Shown here piece by piece: positions 45,132 through 56,896 of a stretch of 64,000 nucleotides of DNA (the stretch's first letter is position 1; every line of letters begins with the position of its first letter). The DNA is from Apium graveolens. Its lineage: Eukaryota > Streptophyta > Magnoliopsida > Apiales > Apiaceae. Made by a program: the position numbers and the translations under genes. The stretch covers positions 95,491 to 159,490 of the forward strand of contig NW_027417505.1 in assembly GCF_009905375.1 (NCBI RefSeq), written 5' to 3'. The notes beneath the pieces were generated by a model. That model was not told where the DNA came from and ran no database searches. It saw only the letters and a program-made list of their open reading frames with translations.

Positions 45132-47471
45132 ATGTCTGACACAGAAACTCCAGCTAAGCCTACCAAAACTGAAGAACCACCAAAGACACAAATTCAAAGT
45201 CGGTATGAGACCATCAGAGTTCCCATACCGAGACCATCTGAATATGCCATATGGAAGGTGAGGATGACCATGTTTCTGGAAGCCACAGATCCAGAATATC
45301 TTGATAGAATCAAGGAAGGACCTCACAAACCAACCAAGCTCGCAGTTGCAGTTACAGGTGAAGCAGCAAAGACTGTACCAAAGGAGAAGAGTGATTATAC
45401 TGCTGAAGATATCGCATTAATTGCTAAGGATGCTAAGGTATGACACTTACTGCATAGTGCCATTGATAATGTAATGTCAAACAGGGTAATTAACTGCAAG
45501 ACTGCAAAGGAGATATGGGATGCTCTGGAAATAATGTGTCAGGGAACTGATACAATTAAGAAGAACAGGAAGACAATACTCACTCAAGAGTATGAACACT
45601 TTGACTCAAAGGCTAATGAGTCATTGACTGATTTATATGATAGATTTGTCAAACTCTTGAATGATTTATCACTGGTTAATAAGGAGTATGATCTTAAAGA
45701 CTCAAACCTTAAATTCCTGTTAGCTCTTCCTGAATGCTGGGATTTGAAGGCAACAACAATAAGAGACAACTACAATCTTGATGAAACAACTCTTGATGAA
45801 ATTTATGGAATACTCAAGACTCATGAACTTGAGATGGAACAAAGAAGCAAGAGGAAAGGAGGAAAGTCAAGGACAGTTGCTCTTAAGGCTGAAGAAGAAT
45901 CCCCCAAGGCAGCTACCTCAAGGAAAGACAAGGGTAAAGCTCTTTTCATAAAGTCTGATACTGAGTCATCAAGTTCTAAATGTGATGATGACTCAGATTC
46001 TGAAAGCCTGCCTGAGACTGATGCTGATGAGGAGATGATGAAGCTGTGTGCTCTTATGGTGAAAGGGATCACAAAGATTGCATACAGGAAGTTCAGGAAG
46101 GGAAAGAAGTTTTCCAGGAAAGGCACAAGTTCTGATAAGAAGAATTTCAGAAGATCTGAGGGCAGAGGAGGAAAGTCTGATAGAGGAGATTATACCAATG
46201 TCAAATGCTATAACTGTGGTGAGAAAGGTCACATATCTCCTGATTGCAAGAAAGTGAAGGGTGACAAAGGCAAGGATCTTGTCACAAAGAAGAAAAGCTG
46301 GACAGACACCTCAGACTCTGAAAGTGAGGAGAATTATGCTTTGATGGCAAATGCTAATAATGCAAGTGCTGAAAGCAGTTCTGAAACTGCTGAATCAAAG
46401 GTACCTCATACTACTTATGCTTTTCATACTGATGATATTAATGAGTTGAGAAGATATCTTAAAACCATGTTTGTTCGTTATAGAGATCAACCTTTAACAT
46501 GTGAAAGATTAACTTCTGAAAATCTTGCTTTTAAGAAAAGAAATGATTTCTTAGAAAAAGAGTTAGTTATGTTCCATCAAACTCAGAAGGATAGAGATGA
46601 TGCTTTTTATGTTAGGGATGAAGTGCTAAAAATGAATGAAACTCTAAAAACTGAGTTAGAAAAGGAAAGAGAGGTTATCAGGACTTGGACTAACTCTGGC
46701 AGAACAACTCAAAATTTGCTAAGTAGTGAAAACTGGAAAGAGGGCTTAGGTTATGGAGAGGACAAGAATGATAAAGGAACTGTAGAAATTAAGCCTGTTG
46801 TTGTTAAGCAAAAGCCAAAGTTAAAACCTGTTAAGTTTGTAACTGTAAAGTCTGATAATGAGAAATCAGAAGTTAAAGAGGGATTAACTTCTGACAAACT
46901 AAAACAGGAAAAGACAGCTGAAGTAAACATAGGTTTAATGACTAAGAAGCAGCTTAAGCATAAGCTGAAAGATGTTAAGAATGCAAACAAGGTAAAATCA
47001 CCTAGGAAAAATAGGAATGGAAAGAAAGGTGTGAATAAAAGCAATGATTATAAGCCTGTTCCTAAAGCTCCTAGGAAAACGTGTCATAACTGTGGAAGTT
47101 CTAACCATCTGGCTTCTTTTTGCAGGAAGAATAAGAACATAAACTCCTTACCTTCAAAGTCAGGAGTTAAGAGTCAGTCTGTTAGATATAAGCCACAAAA
47201 TCCTTGTTTTCATTGTGGTAGTTTATGGCATTCCATTTATACTTGTAAGGAATATCATAGTTTGTACTATGATTATTATCAAATAAAACCTTCTTTAAAG
47301 AAAGTTTCCATTGTTCCTTCTAGTGTAAATTCTGATTCAAAGTCTGATAGTGTAAGTTCTGATAAGAAAACTGTTAACACAAACTCTGATGCTAAATCCG
47401 CTGCAAATGTTAACAAACTTGATAAGGCCAAAGGATCCAAGCAAGTCTGGGTCCTTAAAACTAATCATTAG
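45132..47471 (+). pseudogene. gag: Element D gag with three zinc knuckles, one premature stop
   Basis: ATG 45132 (MSDTETPAKPTKTEEPPKTQ). Gag capsid text F-L-E-A-T-D-P-E-Y-L-D-R-I at 45270-45310. A TGA at 45441-45443 (CGA in the F copy) cuts the frame, which is then open to 47471. Three CCHC motifs are seen: C-Y-N-C-G-E-K-G-H-I-S-P-D-C at 46206-46247, C-H-N-C-G-S-S-N-H-L-A-S-F-C at 47082-47123 and C-F-H-C-G-S-L-W-H-S-I-Y-T-C at 47205-47246. Between them is a long K/E-rich coiled-coil-like segment (46440-46690). Ser/Asp-rich linkers contain the AAGTTCTGATA motif. The long gag with C-terminal knuckles is typical of the SIRE lineage. Confidence 0.9.
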
Positions 47472-47483
47472 TGTTCTTTGTGA

Positions 47484-49271
47484 TTGCAGGGCAACAGGAA
47501 AAATATCCTAGTTCTGGACAGTGGATGTTCAGGACATATGACTGGAAATAAATCCCTGCTATCAGACTTTGTGGAGAAAGCTGGCCCAAGTGTTTCTTAT
47601 GGAGATGGCAATATTGGAAAAACATTGGAATATGGCAATATCAATCTTGGGAATGTCATCATTAAAGAAGTAGCTCTGGTCTCAGGACTTAAACACAATC
47701 TGCTGAGTATAAGTCAAATCTGTGACAGAGGTTATCATGTTGATTTCTTTGAAGAACAATGTGAAGTTGTGAGTAAATCTAAAGGCAAAGTTGTTCTGAA
47801 AGGATACAGGCGTGGTAACATTTATGAAGCTAAGCTTTCAACAAGTACTGATGGTTCTGCAATCTGTCTGATGAGTAGAGCATCAATTGAAGAAAGCTGG
47901 AATTGGCACAAGAAACTCTCTCATTTAAATTTCAACAATATAAATGAGTTGGTCAAGAAAGATCTTGTGAGAGGACTGCCAAAGTCAGTATTTGCTCCTG
48001 ATGGCCTTTGTGATTCTTGTCAGAAGGCTAAACAAAGAAAATCCTCATTCAAGAGCAAGACTGAATCATCAATTCTTGAGCCTTATCACCTTCTACATGT
48101 TGATCTATTTGGTCCAGTAAATGTTATGTCTATTGCAAAGAAGAAATATGCTATGGTCATAGTGGATGAGTTCACCAGATACACATGGGTGTATTTCTTG
48201 CACACAAAAAGTGAAACTGCATCTATCTTGATTGATCATGTCAAACAACTGGATAAATTGGTCAAAGATTCTGTGAAGACAATAAGGAGTGATAATGGCA
48301 CTGAGTTCAAGAATTTGATAATGGAAGAGTTCTGCAAAAACCATGGAATTAAGCAGGAATTCTCTGCTCCTGGAACTCCACAGCAAAATGAAGTTATTGA
48401 AAGGAAGAATAGAACTCTCATTGAAGCTGCACGTACAATGCTTGAAGAAGCAAAGCTTCCAACCTATTTCTGGGCTGAAGCTGTGCAGACTTCTTGTTTT
48501 ACTCAAAATGCAACACTCATTAACAAGCAAGGAAAAATACCATATGAGATGGTGAAGAAAAAGAAGCCAAATCTGAAGTATTTTCATGTATTTGGATGCA
48601 AGTGTTTTGTTCTTAAGACTCATCCTGAACAGCTATCCAAATTTGATCTAAAAGCTGGTGAAGGAATCTTTGTTGGATATCCACTTTCCACAAAAGCCTT
48701 CAGAGTCTATAATTTGAGAACAAGAGTGGTCATGGAATCTATCAATGTCTCCTTTGATGACAAGAAGATTTCTGGACTTGAAGATTTTATTGATCATGAT
48801 CAGCTGAGATTTGAAAATGAAGACTCAAATTCTGATACTGAAAATCCTGACAATCTAAGTCCTGATAATACAAACTCTGATGGATTAAACTCTGATTTTA
48901 TTGAAACTGTGGTGACTACGCAAAAGGAAGATGCACCTATGCAGGGGGAGCATAATCAAGATCTTACCACATCTCAAGAAGCATCAGAACATACATCTAG
49001 CACTTCAAGTTCTGATTCGTCAAGTTCTGATAAGCCAAGTTCTGATAGTGCTGAAAATCTAAATTCTGAAGAATCCAACTCAGAGAGCATAGTTTCAGGG
49101 GGAGCATCAGAAAATGAAAATGAAGACAGCATGGATCATGAGGGAGCATCCAGTTCTAGAGAAAACCTTCCATCTGCAAGGAAGTGGACTAAATCACATA
49201 CACCTAATTTGATAATTGGAAATCCTGATGCAGGTGTCAGAACTAGAACAGGAAGAGTTAAAGGAATTTGA
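47484..49271 (+). pseudogene. Element D protease and integrase
   Basis: Same frame as gag, beyond TAG 47469-47471 and a second in-frame TGA at 47478-47480. Protease motif V-L-D-S-G-C-S-G-H-M-T-G at about 47508, with D-S-G intact. Pre-integrase zinc: W-H-K-K-L-S-H-L-N and C-D-S-C-Q-K-A near 48010-48030. Core: D in D-L-F-G-P-V (48104), D in R-S-D-N-G-T-E-F (48291), E in I-E-R-K-N-R-T (48400), so the DDE set is complete. The C-terminal linker is Ser/Asp/Asn/Glu-rich with many S-S-D and N-S-D repeats. The frame ends at 49271 because about 45 codons, present in C, are deleted with a shift before RT. Confidence 0.9.
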
Positions 49272-50733
49272 AAGAAACAAAGTCTGGACCCTAGTACCAA
49301 GACCAAAGAATAGATCTGTTGTTGGTACAAAGTGGGTATTCAGAAACAAAACTGACAGTGATAGCATAATTATAAGGAATAAGGCAAGGTTGGTTGCAAA
49401 AGGATATTCTCAACAGGAGGGAATTGATTATGATGAAACATTTGCACCAGTTGCCAGGTTAGAAGCCATAAGGATATTTTTGGCTTATGCTGCTCACAAA
49501 AAGTTTACTGTCTTTCAAATGGATGTGAAAAGTGCTTTTCTCAATGGAGAATTGGAGGAAGAAGTTTATGTTGAACAACCTCCAGGCTTTGTAGATTCCA
49601 AACATCCAGATTATATCTACAGGCTTGATAAAGCACTTTATGGACTTAAGCAAGCTCCTAGAGCATGGTATGAGACTTTAGCTCAGTTTCTTCTGGAAAG
49701 TGGATATACCAGAGGAACTATAGACAAAATACTGTTCTACCTCAACCATGGAAAGGACTTACTTTTGGTCCAAATTTATGTTGATGATATCATTTTTGGA
49801 CCTACAAATGACAAACTTTGCAAAAAGTTTGCCAAACTGATGCAGTCAAGGTATCAGATGAGTATGATGGGGGAACTTAGCTATTTTCTGGGCCTTCAAG
49901 TCAAGCAGAATGAAGAAGGCACTTTTATTTGTCAAACTAAGTACACCAGAAACTTGCTGAAGAAATTTGGAATGCAAGATTGTTCAAGTGCATCCACTCT
50001 CATGGCCACTGCAACAAAACTGGACAAGGACACTGGTAAATCAGTAGATATTACTGATTACAGAGGTATGATTGGCTCTCTACTCTATCTAACTGCTAGT
50101 AGACCTGATATCATGTATGCTACCTGTCTTTGTGCAAGATTTTAAGCAGATCCAAGAGAACCTCGCTTAACAGCTGTGAAAAGAATTTTCAAGTATCTTA
50201 AGGGAACAGCTGATCTGGGATTGTGGTATTCCAGAGAATCAGATTTTAAACTAATAGGTTACTCAGATGCAGATTTTGCAGGTTGCAAAATTGACAGGAG
50301 AAGCACAAGTGAAAGCTGCCAATTTCTTGGAGGCAGATTGGTTTCTTGGTTTAGCAAGAAACAAAAGTCAATTTCCACATCAACTGCAGAAGCAGAGTAT
50401 ATTGCTGCAGGAAGCTGTTGTGCACAGATTCTTTGGATGAAGAATCAGTTACTGGATTATGGGTTAACATATTTCAAAATCCCTATTTACTGTGATAATC
50501 AAAGTGCTATTGCTATGACAGGTAATCCAGTTCAACACTCAATGACAAAGCACATCAGCATTAGGTACCACTTCATAAGGGAACATGTGGATGAAGGTAC
50601 AGTGGAATTGCACTTTGTTCCAACAGATCAACAACTAGCAGATATCTTCACAAAACCAATGTGTGAAGCTACTTTTACAAGATTGGTAAATGAACTTGGA
50701 ATGGTTTCAGGTTCTTTCTCTAAATCTGCTTAG
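49216..50733 (+). pseudogene. Element D reverse transcriptase and RNase H, one stop
   Basis: In the +1 frame relative to integrase. True RT homology starts near 49240 ([16 protein letters not shown]). Then [27 protein letters not shown], and catalytic Y-V-D-D-I-I-F-G-P at 49777-49788. A TAA at 50143-50145 (CAA expected from C) is the only stop. RNase H: G-Y-S-D-A-D-F-A-G near 50260, S-T-A-E-A-E-Y, C-D-N-Q-S-A-I, ending D-I-F-T-K-P-M. Final stop 50731-50733. Confidence 0.9.
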
Positions 50734-52039
50734 TTTTGTTCTGATGCATCAGACTTTATGATCAGTATTTACAGAAATTACTCTCTTTGTGTATTCTGTG
50801 CTTAATTGAAAATTACTTAAGTATTGCATGTTGTCTGATGTGATCTTCTAAACTCTGATAGTGATATGTCTGTTTAGGTAACTATTCAATCCTATGAGGA
50901 TATCTGTGCTAGATGCTGACCTAGTAGTCTTCAATAAACTAGCAATCCCATGTTATAAGTAATTATTTCTGTGGAAATCTATTGACACAAGCAAATTCTG
51001 ATATTGAGCTTAGTTGAATTTACTTTGTCTATCTTATTACTAAGTCACAAACTAGAATAATGCTACTCATCTGTTAAGTTCTGATGCTAGTAAATCTGTT
51101 GAATGTACTAAGTGCTGATAAACCTCACTTATCAAAAGAAAAAGAAAAAGAAACAAGTATTAAAAATCAGGTACTCCTTTAAGATCTAGAGTAAAAAATG
51201 TGGAAGGGAAGACCCAAGTGCATTGCTGGTATTAAGTAATATGCATCAGAAAAGCAAATAAAATATTTTCTTGGTGACTTTTCAGACTCTATGATTACTG
51301 GAGAAATACTCTGATAATAGCATAAATTCTGATAAGCAGTCGTGACTCACTTACACTGAGAAGCCACTGTACAATGGAATTTAAAAAGATGCACAAAATT
51401 AGCACAAAATAGTTGAGGTGGACTCAAGCATGAACTCATTCAATAGTAGGTTTCAGAATAATGACAGGTTTTTAGTAAAGTTTTAGTTATGCCTTATTTC
51501 TAAGATGTACTGAAGTGAATCAGACTTTACTCTTTGTCTGATATTTAGCTTAATGCACACACTCAACACTCCATATGAATGATGAAAATAACTATGATGA
51601 TCTATGTTATTTTAGATGAACAGTTTCTGTGTCACATTGCACAAATTCTGAGGATAAGTTCTGATTGCATGTTCTGATGATTAAGTTCTGAAGAATCTAA
51701 ATCAGAATTTGTGTGAGGACTTACTAAGATAGGAATTCATTTTTCGAGTTAAGAAATTATGTTCTGGTAACTGTTAAGTTCTGATATAAGTCTAAGTTCT
51801 GATATTAATTTCTGATTCTTTACTTGATTTATTTGTGCATAAAATCTAAAAACAATTTCAGTTTAAATCAGACTATGTTTGGGTAGAATATTAACAGTCA
51901 ATATCATTAGGGATAGTGGTTCACGTACACGTACAGTAATTTTTACTTGTTACTTGTGCGCATTAACCCTGACTTACACTTCCAATGATTGTTTTCCGTC
52001 TTCCCATTCTAGGGAGACGAGGTAGAATTAATTCTACCT
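50734..52039 (+). other. Post-pol spacer of element D, rich in the TTCTGATA motif
   Basis: 1.3 kb with no convincing ORF. (T/A)(T/C)TCTGAT(A/G) recurs near 50738, 50849, 50986, 51080, 51307, 51328, 51656, 51674, 51780, 51799 and 51812, often preceded by aag. E is inserted at its end; the spacer resumes at 60421 and leads to the TATA box at 60468. Confidence 0.75.
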
Positions 52040-53622
52040 TGAAGGAATTTATGGATGAGCGGAAGCGTGAAATAACAATTATTCCGAAAAAACCATATAC
52101 CGCACATATAGAAAAACATATAAAAGGGAAAAGCTGAGGAATCGAAATCATACCTCGTGAATCGAAGCTTTAAAAGATTGGAGTGGTAGCAGTTGCTCCT
52201 CAGTGTGTGAAGCACTCTACCGGTATCCACCAAGAACGATCCGCTTCGATGAACCTTTTTATAAAACTAAGCTTTTATAAAAACAGAGTTTTGGGAGAGA
52301 GAGAGAGAGAGAGAGAGAAGAAGAAGAAGATGGAGGCTAGGGTTTTCACAAAACCAAAATTGTGTGTAGTGTTTTTTGAGCCATCCATCTCATTCTATTT
52401 ATAGGACTCTCCTAGGGTTTTATAATATATCTTTATATATATTAACCCCCACATTTTATCTTCATAAAATGCTTTAATAATAATTAAAACTATTTTAATC
52501 ATTATTTCTTTTTCTTAACTATTTAGAAAATAATTCTCTCTCTCATTTTTCATCAAAGAAAATATTCTTTTATGGTGTGACCCTGTAGGTTCAAAATTAT
52601 GCCGGTAGTAGAAATATATAATAATAAACTATTATTAATTATTTATATGAATATTAAAATTCACTAAATATAATTAACTGATTAATTATATTTATTCTAC
52701 ATCGTGAGTGATGCTTCTCAACATATTGCGACTATCCGGATAATATGAATTCACTGCTTAGAATATCAAGAACCTGTCAGTGAATAGTTACCGTACAATT
52801 AACTCCTTCTACCCTCCAATGTCCTGATTAAATACAAGGCATGGATCTTGTGTCAAGCCTATCTAATTTAATCATTTGCTTTCCCATTCACTATGCTCAG
52901 TTCTATGTAAATTAGAAACTCCTTTCTAATTTCATTCACTCTTGCCAAAGATTCCTGAACTAGCATAAGTGGATCAGCTTTGAACATTCTCTTCCTTCAC
53001 TGGAAGGTGTAGATCCTTTATTGATCATACACTATCTTCGTGTACAAATTCCTATACCCAGTAGAGCCCTAATATTTGTCCCTGGAGACTAAGAACTAAA
53101 CCAAAGCATAGTTCAGTGTACACAAGATGACTATGATGACCTCAAGTCTAAGGATACTTGTACAACTATCACTATGTGAACAACTGCTGACACGTGAGTG
53201 AACTCCATCAGTTGTTCAGCTGTGCGAGTCATGTTCAGTGAACTTATTCTATAATAAGCACCTACATACTAGCTATAGTGTCACCACACAAATATCTATG
53301 AGAACAGACATCCTTCATAATGAAGCAAGCATAGTATGTACCGATCTTTGCGGATTATTAATTACCAGTTAGTAATCCTATGACCAGGAACTATTTAAGT
53401 TTAGAGTTATCATCTTTTAGGTCTCACTATTATGATCTCATCATAATCCATAAAAAGCTTTACTCTAAACTATGGTATATCTTATTTAAACACTTAAATA
53501 GATAGAGCCCGTAATAAAAACAAAACAAGTCTTTTATTAATATCAATGAAATCAAAACAGATTACATAAAAAGTTATTCCTAAATCCTCATACATGATTG
53601 GACTTGGGACATATCTCTTTCA
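52040..53622 (-). repeat. 3' LTR of element E
   Basis: 1583 bp, TGAAGGAATTT..ATCTCTTTCA on the plus strand. It is very similar to 58834-60420; I count about eight substitutions in the first 280 bp by eye. It contains a (GA)n run at 52295-52318, which is 24 bases against 28 in the other LTR, then (AAG)n. TATA box at 52396-52403 (minus-strand TATAAATA). Confidence 0.93.
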
Positions 53623-53632
53623 ATCTCCCACT
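53623..53632 (-). promoter_or_regulatory. Polypurine tract of element E
   Basis: Minus-strand AGTGGGAGAT directly abuts the 3' LTR and lies just five bases past the end of the RNase H frame. Confidence 0.85.
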
Positions 53633-53636
53633 TGTA

Positions 53637-55352
53637 CTAAAGCCAATCACTTTGGTATCTAATACCCATCCTGTCTTTATGACGATCAAAGTGACTCTGA
53701 GAAAGTGGCTTTGTGAGTGGGTCTGCTACGTTGTTATGTGTGTCAACTCTCTCGATCTTGACATCTCCTCTTTCAATGATTTTCTTAATCAAATGAAAGC
53801 GTCGCAAAACATGTTTGAAATTTTTATGAGACCTAGGTTCCTTGGCTTGTGCTATTGCTGCGTTGTTATCACAATACAACACAATAGGCTCCTCAATGCT
53901 AGGAACAACTCCCAACTCAGAAACAAATTTCCTCATCAAAACGGCTTCTTTTGCAGCCTCACTTGCAGCTATATATTCTACTTCCGCTGTGGAGTCAGCC
54001 ATTGTCGACTGTTTGGAACTCTTCCAACTTATCGCACCACCGTTTAGAGTAAACACGTACCCTGACATGGATTTTCTATCACTCTCTGATTGAAAACTAG
54101 AGTCAGTATAACCCTCTATTTTCAGATCAGATTCACCGCCAAAAACAAGAAAAATGTCCTGAGTCCTTCGCAAGTACTTAAGGATGTTTTTCACTGCTTT
54201 CCAGTGGTCTTCACCTGGATTGGACTGATATCTGCTCATCACACTTATTGAATAAGCCACATCAGGCCTTGTACACAACATCGCGTACATGATAGATCCT
54301 ATTGCTGAAGCATAAGGAATCTTACTCATACGCTCTCTTTCCTCAGGTGTCTTAGGAGACATTTTTTCGGAAAGGGACACTCCATGGCTCATCGGTATGA
54401 GACCTCTTTTGGAGTTTTCCATGCTAAACCTTTTAAGCACTTTCTGGATGTATGTACCCTGGGTAAGACCTATCATTCTTCTAGATCTATCTCTATAGAT
54501 CTTCATACCGAGAATGTAGGATGCTTCTCCCAAGTCCTTCATAGTGAAGTTCTTCGATAGCCACACTTTGACTGATTGCAGCATCGGTATATCATTTCCT
54601 ATAAGAAGTATGTCATCCATATACAATACAAGAAATGTTACCGCGCTCCCACTAACCTTCTTGTAGACACATGGTTCATCTATGTTTTTGATAAAACCAA
54701 ACTCTTTGATTGTCTCATCAAAATGGATGTTCCATCTACGAGAAGCTTGCTTTAACCCATATATGGTTCGCAGCAGCTTACACACTAGGTGTTCATTTCC
54801 CTTAGAAAGAAAACCCTCTGGCTGTGTCATATACACTTCCTCTTCAAGTTTCCCATTGAGGAAGGCCGTTTTCACGTCCATTTGCCAGATCTCATAGTCG
54901 TAGTAAGCAGCAATCGCAAGCAAAATCCGAATTGATTTTAACAGGGCTACAGGCGAAAAAGGTTCATCAAAGTCAATCCCTTGTCTTTGTTTGAATCCTT
55001 TTGCCATGAGCCTGGCCTTATAGGTCTCTACCTGGCCATCTGCTCCAATCTTTCTCTTATATAACCACTTGCACCCAATAGGCTTAACACCTTCAGGCGC
55101 TTCAACCAGAGTCCATACTTGGTTGGTATACATAGATTCCATTTCGGATTTCATGGCACTTTGCCATTTCTCTGAGTCAACACTACTCATAGCCTCATTA
55201 TAGGTCTTAGGGTCGTCTTCATCAATGATTGACAACTCATTATCATTCTCAATGACAAGGCCATAATACCTCTCAGGTTGGTGAGACACTCTCTCTGACC
55301 TACGAATGGGCTGTTCCACAGAAGGTTGTTCAGTCTGAACAGGTGTTTCCAC
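53637..55352 (-). CDS. Element E reverse transcriptase and RNase H
   Basis: 571 codons open on the minus strand. The first 100 residues are the end of the integrase linker (R-R-S-E-R-V-S-H-Q-P-E-R-Y). RT: Q-V-W-T-L-V-E-A-P-E-G, G-C-K-W-L-Y-K-R-K, A-R-L-M-A-K-G-F, Q-M-D-V-K-T-A-F-L-N-G, and catalytic Y-M-D-D-I-L-L at 54612-54623. RNase H: G-Y-T-D-S-S-F-Q, D-S-T-A-E-V-E-Y-I-A-A-S, Y-C-D-N-N-A-A-I-A, ending D-P-L-T-K-P-L-S. No stop or shift, so this is the best-preserved coding region of E. In nature it is the C-terminal part of a gag-pol polyprotein. The ATG at 55352 is arbitrary: the frame continues upstream past a TAA at 55377-55379. Confidence 0.93.
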   Translation of the reverse strand: METPVQTEQPSVEQPIRRSERVSHQPERYYGLVIENDNELSIIDEDDPKTYNEAMSSVDSEKWQSAMKSEMESMYTNQVWTLVEAPEGVKPIGCKWLYKRKIGADGQVETYKARLMAKGFKQRQGIDFDEPFSPVALLKSIRILLAIAAYYDYEIWQMDVKTAFLNGKLEEEVYMTQPEGFLSKGNEHLVCKLLRTIYGLKQASRRWNIHFDETIKEFGFIKNIDEPCVYKKVSGSAVTFLVLYMDDILLIGNDIPMLQSVKVWLSKNFTMKDLGEASYILGMKIYRDRSRRMIGLTQGTYIQKVLKRFSMENSKRGLIPMSHGVSLSEKMSPKTPEERERMSKIPYASAIGSIMYAMLCTRPDVAYSISVMSRYQSNPGEDHWKAVKNILKYLRRTQDIFLVFGGESDLKIEGYTDSSFQSESDRKSMSGYVFTLNGGAISWKSSKQSTMADSTAEVEYIAASEAAKEAVLMRKFVSELGVVPSIEEPIVLYCDNNAAIAQAKEPRSHKNFKHVLRRFHLIKKIIERGDVKIERVDTHNNVADPLTKPLSQSHFDRHKDRMGIRYQSDWL

Positions 55353-55376
55353 TTGAACCGTAGTAGTTTGTGCTTC

Positions 55377-56359
55377 TTAAACTTCATCAAGTTCAATTTT
55401 GCTCCCATTGTTTCCTTCAAGGATAAACTCCTTTTCCAAGAAGGTAGCATGTCTGGAGACAAACACCCGATGATCGGTGTAAAAGTAATACCCTAAAGTC
55501 TCTTTAGGATATCCCACAAAACTACATTTTACGGATCGAGATTCCAGCTTATCTGGGTCAACTTTCTTGACATAAGCTGGACATCCCCAAATCTTAACGT
55601 GTTTAAGACTCGGTTTCCTTTCTTTCCATATCTCATATGGAGTTTGAGGAACAGATTTAGAAGGCACCTTATTCAGTAAATATGCTGAGGTTTCCAATGC
55701 GTAACCCTATAGGAATACTGGAAGATTCGCATAGCTCATCATGGACCGAACCATGTCTAACAAAGTTCGATTTCTCCTTTCAGATACCCCATTCAACTGT
55801 GGAGTATATGGAGGAGTCCACTGGGAGACTATACCATTTTCTTTGAGATAATCTAGAAACTCTCCATTCAAGTATTCACCACCTCGATCTGATCGAAGAG
55901 TTATAATACTGTGTTTGGTTTGTTTCTCCACTTCATACTTATACTCCTTGAACTTTTCAAAGGCTTCAGACTTGTGTTTCATCAAATAACCATATCTGAA
56001 TCTAGATCTATCATCTATGAAAGTAATGAAGTACGAAAATCCACCCATGGCTTGCGTAGACATTGGTCCACATACATCTGTGTGTACCAATCCTAGCAAA
56101 TCTGCAGCCCTCTCTCCATGTCCACTAAATGGAGATTTGGTCATTTTACCCAATAGACAAGACTCACATGTAGGATATGATTCAAAATCAAAGGGGTCTA
56201 GTAACCCTTCCTTATGCAATGTCTGAAGTCTATTTTCACTAATATGACCTAGCCTACAGTGCCATAAATAGGTCAGATTTTCATCATCTCGTTTTCTTTT
56301 ATTAGTTTGTTCAATCTAAAGTAAATCATGCTCTACGTCACATACATACAGACCATTAT
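55377..56359 (-). pseudogene. Element E integrase
   Basis: Same frame as RT, split by stops at 55377-55379 and 55707-55709 (a Trp codon is expected in the second). Zinc region: H-C-R-L-G-H near 56260, C-E-S-C-L-L-G-K at about 56150-56170. Core: D in H-T-D-V-C-G-P (56085), D in R-S-D-R-G-G-E-Y (55893), E in V-S-E-R-R-N-R-T-L (55780), so DDE is intact. Downstream: Y-L-L-N-K-V-P-S-K-S, P-Y-E-I-W-K-E-R-K-P, G-C-P-A-Y-V, the usual Copia C-terminus. Confidence 0.9.
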
Positions 56360-56896
56360 TTAAAATTCCACGTCCATAAAGAATATTATCTCTAAGGATA
56401 GAACATTCATTATTCTTAATAATAAACGAAAACCATCCAAATCCAACATAGGGATAGAAACAATATTCCTTACAATAGAGGGAACGTAATAACAATTATT
56501 CAAAATAATAGTCTTGCCCGTAGGCATATGTAAACTAAATGATCCTACAGATATGGCCGCAACCCTTGCTCCATTGCCCATACGTAGAATCACCTCATCT
56601 TTTTCAAGATTCCTACTTCCCTTTAGTCCTTGCAACGAATTGCAAATATGAGAACCACAGGCGGTATCTAATACCCAAGTAGAAATTTGACCTAATGACA
56701 TATTAACTTCGATCATGAACATGCCTGAATCAGAAGCGGTAGTCTTACTACCCTTGCTCTTCTTCAATTCTGCAAGGTAAACCTTGCAGTTTCTCTTCCA
56801 GTGCCCTAACTTGTTACAATGAAAGCATACAGCTAAATTAGGATCAGTCAACTTGTGAGCATCTAGTATGCTCCTGAGTGATAGTGCAGAAGACAT
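56360..56896 (-). pseudogene. gag: Element E truncated gag fused to zinc knuckle and protease
   Basis: ATG 56896 gives M-S-S-A-L-S-L-R-S-I-L-D-A-H-K-L-T, the usual gag start of this Copia type. After only about 22 codons it jumps to the zinc knuckle C-F-H-C-N-K-L-G-H-W-K-R-N-C (56790-56831), so almost the entire capsid part is deleted in frame. Protease follows: W-V-L-D-T-A-C-G-S-H-I-C-N (D-T-A where D-T-G is expected, near 56670). A frameshift near 56430 separates it from integrase. Confidence 0.85.

Noticed and set aside
53598..54093. Plus-strand ORFs over element E RNase H
   Set aside because: Antisense shadows of an intact coding region.
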